From: Pseudoscleropodium purum
Taxonomy: Eukaryota; Streptophyta; Bryopsida; Hypnales; Brachytheciaceae
Direction: 5' to 3'
NCBI GenBank assembly: GCA_963969395.1
Contig: OZ017795.1
Span: 28,129,063 to 28,193,062, forward strand
Length of the DNA stretch: 64,000 bases
Positions 23,087-34,609 of this stretch are shown piece after piece. The first letter of the stretch is position 1. Each line of letters begins with the position of its first letter. The notes under the pieces were generated by a model, which ran no database searches, was not told where the DNA came from, and saw only the letters and a list, made by a program, of their open reading frames with translations. The position numbers were made by a program, and so were the translations under genes.

Positions 23087-26000
23087 TTACTTCTTTGGAG
23101 GAAGATCCAGGTCAGACGCATATGGCTCCTTGCCCTTCTGCACAGAAACAGGAAAAAAAAACATTGCTTAAATCAAAAACAGTGTCACCCGTGAAACACT
23201 GAGTAAGTGAACGAAAACAGGGATTTGATCAATCCAATGGAAAATCAATTATATGTATATTTTTATTAAGAAATCTACCTGTCCACTGGGTCGGTCCACT
23301 ACTCCACCTCGCGTGTACGTTGTGAGAGGGTCCAAGGTTTTGGCGTCGTAGGTCTGGAGAGGATTTCGGGGCAACCCATCGCCTTCGTTGGGAGGGGCCT
23401 TGCTGACGTCTGGAGGGTTGTTGATGACAACGTAACCACCAAGAAGACCTCCGATCAAGAGGAATAGAAAACCTGCAAGGAAAGGTCCCTTGACAGTCGA
23501 GGGGTTGATGCCTAGTTGCCCGAGGACACCCTTGCCAGTTATCACCTCCATGACAACAGCAGCCTGTTCAAAAAGAGCCACGCCAGTACACTATCAGCAC
23601 CAGATCTAGAGAGCCGAACAATTTTTAAATAGTTTCGAGGATAAAAAAACTACCAAAAATGGATACCAACTTGAAAGGATTACAGGCACATCAAGAAGCT
23701 TCTCAGCGATTAGCCATTCATGTGGACAGCCAACAAGCTTCCAATTCAAGATCCTAAGCCCAGACCACTTCTGGTGATAAGACTTGACATCTCTTGGCGC
23801 ATCATCTTCTCAAAGTGAGAACCAAATCCTTCCTACAGGTGCGTAATGTACCGTGATTTTAACGTAGACTAGCAATCTTTTTATGTAGAGAAGTTAAACG
23901 AGCATTTTTCTTGCTCAGCACAAGCTACCTAGTACACTGTCGACTCATGAGCATAGCCGAATTTGAGTCTCATTTACTTATCAAAAAGACCGGGGCAGAT
24001 CCATCCGCAATAATGAAAAGCAAAAAGAGATAAGTAGACATGAAATAACGTGAACTTTGAAAAGGGTGAGTAGATTACCGTCCAGCCGATCATAGCAAGA
24101 CGACCCACTTGAAGCTCTTGAAAACGCCCAAACCCGAAAAAGGACCCTTTACCTCCCAATCCAAATCCACTCATGTCGTCTCCCTCTACATTCGGTCCTT
24201 CAGCAGCCCTCACTGCGACACAAAAAACAAAAATCTTAGAAAAATGGATACCGTTATTCTCTCCATCGGGAGCTTCGAAAATGCGAATCCCTATCATGTT
24301 TTCATAATCTTTTCATATTGAGCTGAGACTGAGCATAATGAGAATCAGCGTCAATTTGTGTAAACTAAGGGAGAGGATACTAAAAACATTAGGGACCTGA
24401 TCTTGTCTCCTGTACTGACACGTGCTGCCAACACCAACTCATCTCTTCCAATACATTTCGTAGGACTTCAAGATAGGTGTAAGCATGGTTTGGCTAAATG
24501 TCTGTGACCACTAATGCTTGAATGAAAATGGGATTGGCTACTGGCCCTTCAATAGTGGTCTACAACCTCTCTCTCACTTTGAATGATGACACAAGAAATT
24601 CTCAGACAACTGAGTGAGAAAAATTTGATCTCAAGAGAATTTGGCTCTTGTAGTACCCAAAATGATTTCTCCACTGAGCTCTAAGTGATCCCCCCATGAA
24701 AGCACACTCCTACATATTAGTTAATATGCTTGACCGTTTAATGCCTGAATCCTTCTTCAAATAATTGCAAGTTTTTGTACAAATATGCTAAGTACCTCAA
24801 TTTCATCAAATTGGTTAGTCACAATGGAAAGATATCATTTAAAAATTAAAGTATTAGTTTACATGAATGAGAAGTATCTTGGACATTTCCCTGAAGCACT
24901 TTGTTCATCGTCTAGAATAGAATGTAGACTTCGAAACACTTAATACTAAGGGGTTTCAGTATCCTCCAACACTCCAGCTACACCACGAGCGGCGAGCGGC
25001 TTGCTCTGTCCCTGGCGCTTTTCAAGTAAGCGCTTTTCAAGTGAGATCCTACTCAAACCAATGCAAAGTCACCTCTCCTTTGGTCCAGAGCCAACAAAGC
25101 TACGGACGTTCAAAAATGTAATCCCCAACAACCACCAATTGGGAAATTTCACCGAGGCACGGACGATGCTTGATTTAGGTCTCATGAAAAGAATTTCTTG
25201 CACACGGATAACATTCTGGACGGAAAACTCAATGTGCTTGAAGGATGCCCCAAATCCAGAAGAGTGGAGATTTCCACAGCCATAGTCCTATTCCTATGGT
25301 TCACTACCTTAGGTCTTGGATTTCAGAAATCAAGGTTCAAGGTAGAGAAATCTTTTCTCCTGAGCGACCTATTGACAGGGGTAGAGCATAAGCGAAATAC
25401 ATGTTACTAGCCAACCCATATTTAAAATGAGCAGCAGCGGATGAGTCAAAACCTATCAACCCTCCTACCAAAATTCGTAAAATTCGTAACTCCTATGTAA
25501 GAAAACCAAGTAATAAATATTTCAGTAGATTAAAATTCTCTCCAAAATGGGAACAAAATGGAAACAAGACCCACATCAAAACGCTTAGAATCATTTCCGC
25601 ATCCTAAAAACACTCAAAACGGCTGAAAAGCCACAAGAACAAATCCCTCCCTTCCGTCGGAAAACGGTAATGTGCCTATGGTCATGAACATAAAAGGATA
25701 AGAATGCAGAATCGGGCACCCCCTCCTGCTGTCTACAGTCATCCCTAGATGCCTCCTGTTCAGGATGTCTCTTCTAGTCACATCTTCCAGCGAATTTTCC
25801 CAATTCGATATCTCTCCCCCTTAAAACCCTCGCTCAAAACTGCCGGAACGAAGGGCACAAGACGTCCAATTGCACAGAATATCGAGATAAAAAGAATGAT
25901 TAATCATTCAATTCCACCTCACCATTGGCGCAACCACCAACCCCTCAAACCCTAACAATCCATCCACCCTCAACGGGTTCCTCCCTTCAATCCAAACGGC

Positions 26001-26548
26001 AATGTGTCTCTGGCCATAAACATAAAACGCTAAGAATGTAGAATCGTAAAATCCCTTTAGAAGTAACAACCCCCCCCCCCCAATCCCGAGATGGCTTCTG
26101 TTCAAAATGTCTCTACTAGTCACATCTTCCAGTTGCAGTTCCCAATTCTACATCTGTCCCCATCCAATCCTCACAAAAAACTTCCGGAACGGAGCTGAGA
26201 CAATGGCAATTGCACAGAACACCAGAACAACAAGAACGCTCCAGCATTCAATTCCACCAATTCACCATTTACGCAACCCTCAAACCCTAACAATTCCCAC
26301 AACCTCCACAGCAATTCCAATTTAACCCGAATTGTTCCCCGAGCCTTACCTGCGACCAGATTGTGTTCCCTCATCACGCGTCCCAAAGTCGCGGCCACTC
26401 GCAACTGCGCCACATTGAGTGAGCGCCACCCTTGGGAGACGCTCGCCAACTTTGAAGCCCCAATGCTACCACCATTAGCGCAAGAATGAGGAGTCTCCCC
26501 TCGCACGGCGACCCCTGTCGCCCGCATCTGGAGTGCACACTGCGCCAT
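23087..26548 (-). CDS. Chloroplast LHC-superfamily two-helix protein (PsbS/LIL/SEP-like), four exons
   Basis: Exons: 26,350-26,548; 24,079-24,212; 23,279-23,563; 23,087-23,137; all GT-AG and in phase, giving about 222 residues. Residues 1 to about 66 are Ala/Ser/Arg-rich, with few acids, like a chloroplast transit peptide. Residues 99-109 read ELQVGRLAMIG, the chlorophyll-binding E-x-x-x-G-R-x-A-M signature of LHC helix 1, followed by VITGKGVLGQLG as in PsbS. Residues 137-158 form a second hydrophobic segment (FLAGFLFLLIGGLLGG). After that comes a long polar tail ending DLPPKK. With one LHC-type helix plus one plain helix it resembles half of PsbS or a stress-enhanced/light-harvesting-like protein, probably thylakoid and photoprotective. 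I cannot assign an exact orthologue. Start: first in-frame ATG of exon 1 at 26,546-26,548. Intron 1 is 2.1 kb. Confidence 0.88.
25655..26320. repeat. Diverged tandem duplication within intron 1 of the LHC-like gene
   Basis: A block of about 340 bases (ggtaatgtgcctatgg, cataaaa, aagaatg(c/t)agaatcg, cttctgttca, tctagtcacatcttccag, ttccggaacg, aattgcacagaa, ctcaaaccctaacaat) appears twice, starting near 25,660 and 25,998. Homopolymer C at about 26,070-26,080 interrupts the second copy. Confidence 0.75.
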
Positions 26549-26880
26549 TGAACCCAAATCGGGGAGAAGGGATTTGGTGCAAAACTTGGAGCGAATTTGG
26601 AGAAATGTTTGGAGAAATTCGGGAAGGATTATGAGACTGAAGTGGCAGTGGCTACGGCGGTGTGTGTATGTGAAAGGAGATGGACAAGTGGAGGAGAGGC
26701 AAGGGAAGGATAAGATGGGAAGGCTTTTAGACGTGTGGCATATGGGCGGAGGCGTGGCTTCATTGGGAACTCGTTTGGGGGCATTTGAATTGCTACTGGC
26801 GCCAAGGGCACCACCGCCCCAACCAAGGCAACTGCCCTGTTCTGAAATGTACACCATTAACATAATTTGCCCACAATAGG
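26549..26880 (-). promoter_or_regulatory. Likely 5' leader / promoter of the LHC-like gene
   Basis: Region directly upstream of the LHC-like start codon with mixed, GC-richer composition compared with the AT-rich DNA beyond 27,000. No defined element was recognised. Confidence 0.3.
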
Positions 26881-27119
26881 CCCGCGCACATGGTCCTTAT
26901 GGGTGGCCTGGTGAGCCCTCTATTTGGGGACGAATAGCCCGGATTTGCCTAGCCGAGGGCAAACTGGGCAGCCCTTAGAAATCATGAGGATTGAGGCCTC
27001 ATGGTGGTTTTCCGGGTCATTTTTAATTGTCAGTTAAATTGTGCCTCCATGCAAATTAGGTCATCTTTCCCCTTTTTGTTTTGTGCATGTGGCCTTGTTT
27101 GAAGGTTTAGGATAATTGC

Positions 27120-27887
27120 TTGTTTGAGGGTTTTGTGTTCAATTTCTTTTGCATTATAGGGGGTTTATTATTAATTTTTTTTGACAAAATGAAGGCCCTG
27201 AAGGGAGGATTATTAGCACTTATGATGTATAATGAGGGGGGTGATAGCTCTCAAGGAACTATGGAGGGAAGTTCTTGTGGAATTCCTAGTACTAGGAGGG
27301 AGTGGAGAGATGGGATTCTTAAGTTCCTAGTAGATATGTGCGGAGAGAAGTACTTCAAAATCAATTGCAAGCAATTCAAGAAATCAAATTGGAAGTCATT
27401 TGCAATCTAATTGAACACCCAATTTCCCAAAGACCTTCAATAGACTTGGCAACAAACGAGGGACAAGTGGAATTGCCATTGACATATCAAAAAGAAAAGG
27501 CAAAACAAGAAGAAACAAGAGTGCCACCTTTGATCTGGACCTCCTTGTATGAGTTCTTCAATAACATTTTTGGTGGCATTACAAAAATAAGAAGTGTTCT
27601 TAAAGGCATTGATTAGGGTATTTATAAACAACACATTGAGAATGTGAGTGATGATGATGAGGGCCATGTGAATAGTACTCTTCTTCCTCCCGCCACTTTA
27701 GGTATTATTTCTTCACAATCAACATGCACACATGTGGTTAATGAATTGGGATGTGGGGTAAGTTAATAGGAGTATTGGAAAGAGAAAGAGGAAGTTGCCT
27801 ATGGGAGATGAATACATAGTTTTAGTTGTTGAGGATTTATCTAAGGGGATTTTAGAGATGAAAAAGATGAAAATGGAAAGTATTGAG
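27120..27887 (+). pseudogene. Myb/SANT-like gene of a PIF/Harbinger element, decayed, left part
   Basis: At about 27,295-27,410 the plus strand encodes REWRDGILKFLVDMCG, then KQFKKSNWKSFA. This is the pattern of plant Myb/SANT-like (trihelix-type) proteins, W-x-x-x-x-x-x-F-L ... F-K-x-x-x-W-K-x-x-A. The same frame continues past in-frame stops as LNTQFPKDLQ and TWQQTRDKW, as the family does. Near 27,780-27,887 a Lys-rich stretch ends ... MKMESIE exactly at the copia insertion and resumes at 34,610. Such genes accompany PIF/Harbinger transposases, and a transposase remnant lies at 35.1-35.5 kb. Several stops show it is not functional. Confidence 0.6.
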
Positions 27888-28285
27888 TGTTGATGTTGTT
27901 GTGTTCTAGCAACATAAGGTAGAGAAGCAACTCACACTAAAAGAAACCCTTGTCTAAGTTGATGGATTTTTCTAAATATCTAATGTAACAAGTCATGTTT
28001 TTATGTCAATAATTACATCCACTATAACATGAAGATGTTACAGTGGATGTAATTGTTGACATAAAAACATAGCTTGTTATATAAGATGTCTAGAAAAATT
28101 CATCAATTTAGACATGCTAAAATCTAAAAAAACATAGACTTCTTTTAGTATCAGTTCAATTTAAGAGAGAGTACACCCGGTTGCCAATAGGCTTAAGTAC
28201 CAGCTAATTGACCTAAAACTAAGTTAACCTAATGTTAACCTAACATGGATGAATGTCATTTGTACTTAATACGTTAATGTCTATA
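27888..28285 (-). repeat. 3' LTR of the copia element, interrupted by a MITE
   Basis: Matches the other LTR after removal of the 216-bp insert at 27,935-28,150 (about 182 versus 180 bases). Shared blocks include tgatgttgttgtgttctagc, aatttaagagagagtacac, ttgccaataggcttaagtac and aactaagttaacctaatgtt. Confidence 0.92.
27935..28150. mobile_element. Foldback MITE inserted in the copia LTR
   Basis: The insert is absent from the other LTR. Its two halves are inverted copies almost end to end. Termini are cactaaaagaa and its complement ttcttttagta; inner arms include atgtttttatgtcaat / ttgacataaaaacat and aattacatccact / agtggatgtaatt. Flanking TCA on both sides (27,932-27,934 and 28,151-28,153) is a candidate 3-bp target duplication, which would fit a PIF/Harbinger-type origin. 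No coding capacity. Confidence 0.85.
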
Positions 28286-28297
28286 CCCCCTTCAATA
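28283..28297 (-). other. Polypurine tract of the copia element
   Basis: On the minus strand, GAAGGGGG lies directly before the 3' LTR start (TATAGACATT), the expected position of the plus-strand primer. Confidence 0.7.
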
Positions 28298-28859
28298 AGG
28301 AGATTGTAAGAAATTGTATAGATTTTTGTGAGGCAGGTGAGTGTGGTAATCGTCGTGAGATTAATTGGGGTCAATGGTGCGGGTTGAGAGAAGCAGGATC
28401 TAATTGATGTAGGAGTGCATTGTAGGTGTATTGCCGCATACTTTGGCAGGATTGTTGATATGGATGTAGTTTGTGTTTATGGCTCGATTGTTTGATGGTT
28501 GTTGTAGTATGGTGGAGATGGTTGTCGGAAGATCCGGTATGGACAATGCCAACGGAGCGAGTGTGTTATTGCTAGACCCTGTGGCTAAAGGCAATGTGAG
28601 TTGTTGAAGTTGGAAGCAAGTTCGAGGCCACAAAGGAGTTCAACTAGGAACCCTAAGTTTTATGCTGTGAGGCACAATAGGAATCCAGGCTTGTACTTCT
28701 CATGGGCAAATTGCGCAAAAGAAGGCAATGGGTGTAGAGGGTCAGAATTCAAGAGTTTTAGACCTCTTACAGAGGTGGAGGAGTATCTGTTCTAGTCTAC
28801 GAGATTTTAGGGTTGCAGTGAAATTTTTAGGTTGGTGTTGAGGAATTTTGTAGCAAAAT

Positions 28860-31800
28860 TCATAAGCTATATAGCCCTAAGTTTTTGCGATGTCTTTGAA
28901 ATTTCACCCACCCTAAGGGCTTTGTAAGAGTATCTCCAGGTTGCAGATTGGTGGTAATATATTGGATTTTTACCTCTCCTACTAAGATGCATTCCCAAAT
29001 AAAGTGATAATGTATCTCAATGTGCTTGGATATAATGTAGAACACTAGGTTGTGAAAAAGCTTCTATGCACCCTGATTGTTGTAGTAGATTGTGATGTTG
29101 TTTGGTTTGTGTGGCTCGTATGTGGATGATCCAGTAAATGTAGGGCTTTGGATTTTTTGGAATAGGTGGTGAAGCTAGACAACTTCTTGAACGCTGTCAC
29201 TCAACGCTTGATACTCAGATTTGGTGGATGAGCATGAACTTGTGATTTGGCGCTTGCTTTGTTAGGAGATCGGAACACCAACCAAGGTAAAAATGTATGC
29301 TCCCATTGATCTTCAAGCCTCAAGGCATGCATCCCAGTCTGCATCTGTATAGCATGAGATTGAGATTAGAACACCAACTTGGTATAGGATGCCTTGATCT
29401 TGTGTGCCCTTTAGATAGCAAAGTAAGTTCTTAGTTGCCTTGAGATGTGCCTCTTGTAGTGTGGACATGTAGTTAGATAGCCTACTAACGAAGTAAGCAA
29501 TTTTTGTTTTTCTGATTGTGAGGAAGATTAATTTTCTGACTTAATGACAATAATGTGTAGGGTCCGTAGGTGGTGATTGCATGTCGGTGACAAAGATTGT
29601 GCCTTCAAGGAATGGAGCAAAAGTAGGTTTACATGTTTATATGTTGAATTTGTCTGGTATTAAGGCGGTGTATTGCCTTAGGTGGAGAAAAATACCCTAG
29701 ATGGTATGCTCAAAAGAAATCCCTAGATATTGTTTAATTTTTCTTAAGTCTTGCATTTCAAATTCCTTGTGAAGGAATTGTTTGAGCCAAGTAATCAAGT
29801 TGATGGAGTTGCCCATAATAAAGAGATCGTCCACATAGAGCATAAAAATTAGGGTATCTCCATCCTAGTGCATGTAGTAAATATTACCATCTAATGTGCT
29901 TCGCTTGAGTGCTAGTTTGTACAGGGCTATGTCAATCCGATCATACCAAGTATAGGGGCTTTATTTAAGTCCATAAAAGAATTTGTAGAGGTAACAAACA
30001 AGAGTTTCCTTGCCTTGCAGTCTAAATCTAGGTGGTTGTATCATGTATAGTCTCTCTTTGAGCAAACCATGCAAGAACAGTGTGCGGACATCCATTTGAT
30101 GGATGCCCCATCTCTCTGCTGCCACAAGGGCGATACATGTCCAAAGTGTCGCCCACTAGATGATGGGAGCAAAGGTCTTAATAAAGTCAATCCTTGCACA
30201 TTATTTGAATCTACGGGCTACTAATCAGGCCTTCTTTATGGGAGGGGCGCCATTAAGTCCAAATTTCAACTTGAAGATCCATTTACAAGTGATAGTGCAT
30301 TTGTCAAGTGGTTAGGGTTCAAGTTCCCATGTGCTGTTTTTCCATATGGAATTTATTTTGTTTTATATAGCTTGCCTCTAGTTTGGATTAGTCTTTGCTT
30401 GTTTGAATGTAACATTGACCTAGTTGGATTCATTGAGAGCAATTTTGCCGTAGTTGGATTGATTGTATAGATATCAAAGTCAGTTTTTGATAGGCATAGT
30501 TCGTATCTGTCCAGCCTAATATATTGTGTCTTGGGACATGTAGATCTACGGGAAGTTGCGGAAACAGGTAAGGGGTAGAGGGTTACTATATTTGTAGGTG
30601 GCGGGGTGGAGATTGGTAGGTGTGAGGGGGGTACAAAGGTTGGTGAGGACGGAATGGAAGGCGGCACAAAGAGGAAGGAGAAATGTTAAAGAGACAATGA
30701 GATAGAGGGTGGTACATGGAGAGAGGGGAGATCAAGAAGGGATAATGGGTCAGTAGGGAATGTATTGGGAGAAGAGATAGATGTAGTAAGAGGAAAAGGT
30801 AGTGAGGGTGAAGGCGTTATAAATTGGTTGATGAAGAATTTGTCTTCTTAGGGTTCAATAGTTTTGGGTGGAGTGGCATCAAAGAGAGTTTCGTCAAATT
30901 TGACATTCCTACCAATTATGATTTTTCGGGATGTTGGATGGTAACACCAATAGGCCTTGGATTGTTCGTCATAACCTAGAAGTATCATGACAATTGTTTT
31001 GGGATCAAGCTTTTGGTATTTTTCATCTAAGATGCGGAAGTAAGCGACGCACCCTATCACTCGGAGGTGGCTAAAATGAGGTTTGGTACCTGTGCACATT
31101 TCCTCTAGTATTTTTTGTTTCAAGGCCTTTGTGGGGCATTGATTTTGTATATAGTTGATTGTTTTGGCTATTTCTTCCCAAAGGGATTTGGAGATCTTGG
31201 TTTTGGTGACTATACTGCAAATTCTCTAAGCAATGTCTTGTTTTTGCATTCCACAATGCCATTTTGATGTGGTGAGTATCCAACCGTAAGTTGTCGTTTG
31301 ATTCCATTGGTTGTACATTAGGAGTTGAATAGTGCTCATACAAATTCCCTGCCTTAGTCATTGCAAAGTGTATTGATCTTGAGAGCAAGCATTTTACTAG
31401 GACACGAAACTATTTGAATGAGTAAAGAATTTGTGACTTTTCTGCTAGGAAATCATTAGAAGAGTTTTGGAGGGTCTAGAAGCCTATTTTGGGCTTGTTC
31501 CCCCACAGCTGTTCCTCGTAGCAATGCGAATGGCCCATTTTCAGAATTTTCTTTTTCATAAAAAAAAAAATTTTAGTCTCCAAATGCAAAAAAAAAAATT
31601 TAATTTTTTTTTCTTTTGGTCAATGACGTGGTAGGGTCTTGGCCATGTTAGACTGTTGCGCCAAACCTGTTCCCTACGTTCACACGTTGTGATAACTTGC
31701 AGGCATCTGGAGGCCCCAAAAATCTTCTAATGAGAACCATGTCTTCCTTGTGAAATTTTCTATAAATGTGAAGATTTATCTATTGCCATTGTGTGTTTTA

Positions 31801-33557
31801 ACTAGCATAGGTCCACAAAGGTCAATATGAACTAACTAAAGTAGTCTAGTTGTATAGGTGTGCCGTTTCTTTAGGATTCTATCTATAGGTAATTTCTCGA
31901 GCATGTAGGATACATAGATGTGTTTGAGAAGGGATATAGGAGGTAAGCCTACAACTAAGTTCCTATTACCTAAATCATACAAAGACTAATAGTTGAGGTG
32001 ATCTATGCGGCAATGCCACAAATGTTTATCAACATGGAAAATCTTGCGGTGTGAAGTGTTACGCAGTTAGGGTGATACTATCTCGAAGGGTGGTGTGTAG
32101 TTATTTATGTGTTGGACAGAGAGATTGACAATAGGAGCATAAGTAAAGTACGGTGAGCTAATCAAGGGTGAATTGATGATTATGTACAAGTTGTTGGTTG
32201 GATCCCAAAGGCCTTGAAGGAATATCTCATTTGGAAGGTCCTTGTCATAAATGAGACATGATTTGGCCGCAAAGAGAACTTTGTAATCTAGATCTATGAG
32301 TTTGCCAATTGAGAAAAGGTTAGTTTTGACCCCGCGCACATAGAAAACATGGTGAACTTCCTTTATTGTTGATGATGAATTAAGGATGTGTACAATGCCT
32401 TACCCAACTATGGACAGAGCTTTGATAGTCCTTATTTGAAAGATCTGGGAGAAACTAATGTTACTGAGGATTGAAGAATTGCTTGTAACATGGGAGGATG
32501 GAAACCAATCACTCTTTGTAGGAGTTGTGGTGATGTAGGCATTGGTGTACTCTATAAGGCAATCATAATCATCATCTTGGTCACTGTGAAACACCTTGAT
32601 ACACTCCTAAATCTTTAGAATCAAATTGGAATTGATGTTTGAATTGTCTTCTGTCTCTGCAAAATTTATGTGTTGTGTTGATCGGGCTAGTAGCAGGTTG
32701 GATAGCTGAAGTTGTATAGACTTGATTCAATCCTCTACAATGATGTGAACACAGTCTCGCGCAAAAGGATCCAATTTTCCACATTTGTGGCAGTATATAG
32801 TTTGGCGAGGAGTGTTAAGTTGAGGCGATGTGTTCCTGTCAGGTCTTAGTGATGGTGAACCTCTACCAAAGCTAGATTGGCCGCAATTGTATGTGCCACC
32901 ACAATAGAAAGCACGGTTGTGTCTAATGTAGTTGATCTCTTCTATTGTGTCTTTTTGAGAGTCTAAATTGCGGCTAAGTTTTTCTTGAAGAAGAAGGCCT
33001 TCTAATTCTGAAAAAATAGGTACTCTCTCATGGCCCTTCTGGATTTATTTGAATGTGGCCTAGCTTCTCAATAAGCTATTCAAAGTGATGTTGACAAGGT
33101 CCGTGTTAAGTGTCTGAATCCTTAGGTTGCTAAGTTGGGTAACTATTATGTTAATATTTTGTAAGTGATCCCCTATTCCCTTTCCTTCCGCAAGTTTGAG
33201 AGAATAGAACTGTTCTTTGAGTGATAGACATCTAGAGCTGTTACAAACATCATACATGGTGTCTAGACATAGCCAGATTTACTAAGGGTCGGTGAGATGA
33301 ATGATATTGAGTGAGATAGAATCTTGTACCAGAGAGATTATAACCTTGCTAGCTCGAAATTTGAGTTCCATCTCCCTTGTCAAATCAAGTGTGACGGCAC
33401 TGATATTGGTGAGGTGTGGTGTTGTCTGTTGTGGTCCGATTTTCTCCATAGTGGCACTTATTTTCAACATAGCAATGCTGGCAACTTCTCCTATAGGTTG
33501 ATTGGGTATCGATGAAGGTTCAATAAAGCACCATAAACCTACTTGCATTAAAATCAT
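28860..33557 (-). pseudogene. gag-pol remnants of the copia element
   Basis: From 5' to 3' on the minus strand: a gag start-like region (about 33,557-33,280) and a Ty1-type gag core (about 33,257-33,060, LKEQFYSLKLAEGKGIGDHL). A zinc knuckle follows (32,792-32,751, CHKCGKLDPFARDC, with the usual His replaced by Pro). Next are protease/pre-integrase parts (about 32,340-32,000, GVKTNLFSIGKL and LWHCRIDHLN) and the integrase end (about 31,123-30,848, PHFSHLRVIGCVAY ... LLGYDEQSKAYWCY). The RT catalytic motif is LYVDDLFIMG (YVDD at 29,837-29,826), and the RNase H end reads LTKPLGWVKF (about 28,925). Stops and frame changes throughout show it cannot make a working polyprotein. Confidence 0.88.
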
Positions 33558-34417
33558 CTTAACTTTGTAACTTCATAGAATGTAATTAGACGATCTGACA
33601 AGTTTCATAGATTCTGGAACGTCTCTAACTATTGGATCCATAGTGTGAACATTGTGGTTCTAAAAAAAAATCAATATTGATATTTGCTGTGATTGTAGCT
33701 AGTAAGAAAATGTTTAACCTCTAAATGCTCAAGGCCTATTTTGAGCCTCTAGAAATTTTCTCTAAATTGAACAAAAATCCAACATTTTAATACGTTGTAT
33801 CAATATTTTTTGAATCATAACTGTACAAATTCAAACTAGACATGTTAGAGATCACATAGGAAGAAAAATCACAACAATATCACTTATAAGTTGGAAGATT
33901 ATAATGTTTGACCATGAGGGTATTAAGACTATGAAAAATTTTCAATTCACTTTTTACAAGTCAAATCTAAAAAGTTGGTGACCAAAAAAATATGAGGTTT
34001 AAGGGCCTAACATAAATAATCCTAATCAATTTATGGCTTCTCAAATCTACTCTACAATTTTTTTGAATGAGTTTCGAATGTGATTTTTTCTTCAAGTCTT
34101 AGTGTATTTGAGGCTCATTTATAAGAGCTCTCAACACTATGGGAATTGAAGATTGCAATGGGTACTCTTGCACAAAATCTTGAATAGAAAAATCACTATC
34201 ATTTATTTTGAAGATTGTATTTTTTATGCTAAAATTAGACTTCAAGAAGAATCTTTCAAAAATATAAATGACTAAAAATAGCAACTTGGTTAGGTTTTAT
34301 TTAACTTCAAAGTTTTACAAACACCAAATTTTAGTGCCTCGGGCATTTAGGGGTTAAATGCCTCAGTGTCTATTTAGCGTCTATGACAAGTTACTAATGA
34401 ACTAGGACCCTAAGCAT

Positions 34418-34429
34418 GCTCTGATACCA
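34418..34429 (-). other. Primer-binding site of the copia element
   Basis: The minus strand reads TGGTATCAGAGC immediately inside the 5' LTR, the classical initiator-methionine tRNA complement used by plant copia elements. Confidence 0.9.
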
Positions 34430-34609
34430 TATTGATGTTGTTGTGTTCTAGCAATGTAAGGTGGAGAAACAACCTGATTCAATTTAAGAGAGAGTACACT
34501 CGATTGCCAATAGGCTTAAGTACCGGCTAATTGACCTAAAACTAAGTTAACCTAATGTTAATCCTAACAGAGATGAATGTCATCTATATTTAATATGTAA
34601 ATGTCAATA
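34430..34609 (-). repeat. 5' LTR of the copia element
   Basis: About 180 bases, uninterrupted. The outer end is TATTGACATT and the inner end CATCAATA next to the primer-binding site. It serves as the reference that reveals the MITE in the other LTR. Confidence 0.92.

Larger units (their letters stand above)
27888..34609 (-). mobile_element. Ty1/copia LTR retrotransposon, structurally complete, coding-dead
   Basis: Minus-strand element bounded by LTRs (27,888-28,285 and 34,430-34,609) and flanked by a perfect 5-bp target duplication TTGAG (27,883-27,887 and 34,610-34,614). A primer-binding site TGGTATCAGAGC abuts the 5' LTR, and a purine tract abuts the 3' LTR. Gene order gag, protease/pre-integrase, integrase, RT, RNase H follows the copia type. 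All reading frames are broken by stops and shifts, and the LTRs differ at many sites, so the insertion is old. It interrupts a Myb/SANT-like gene of a Harbinger element. Confidence 0.92.
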
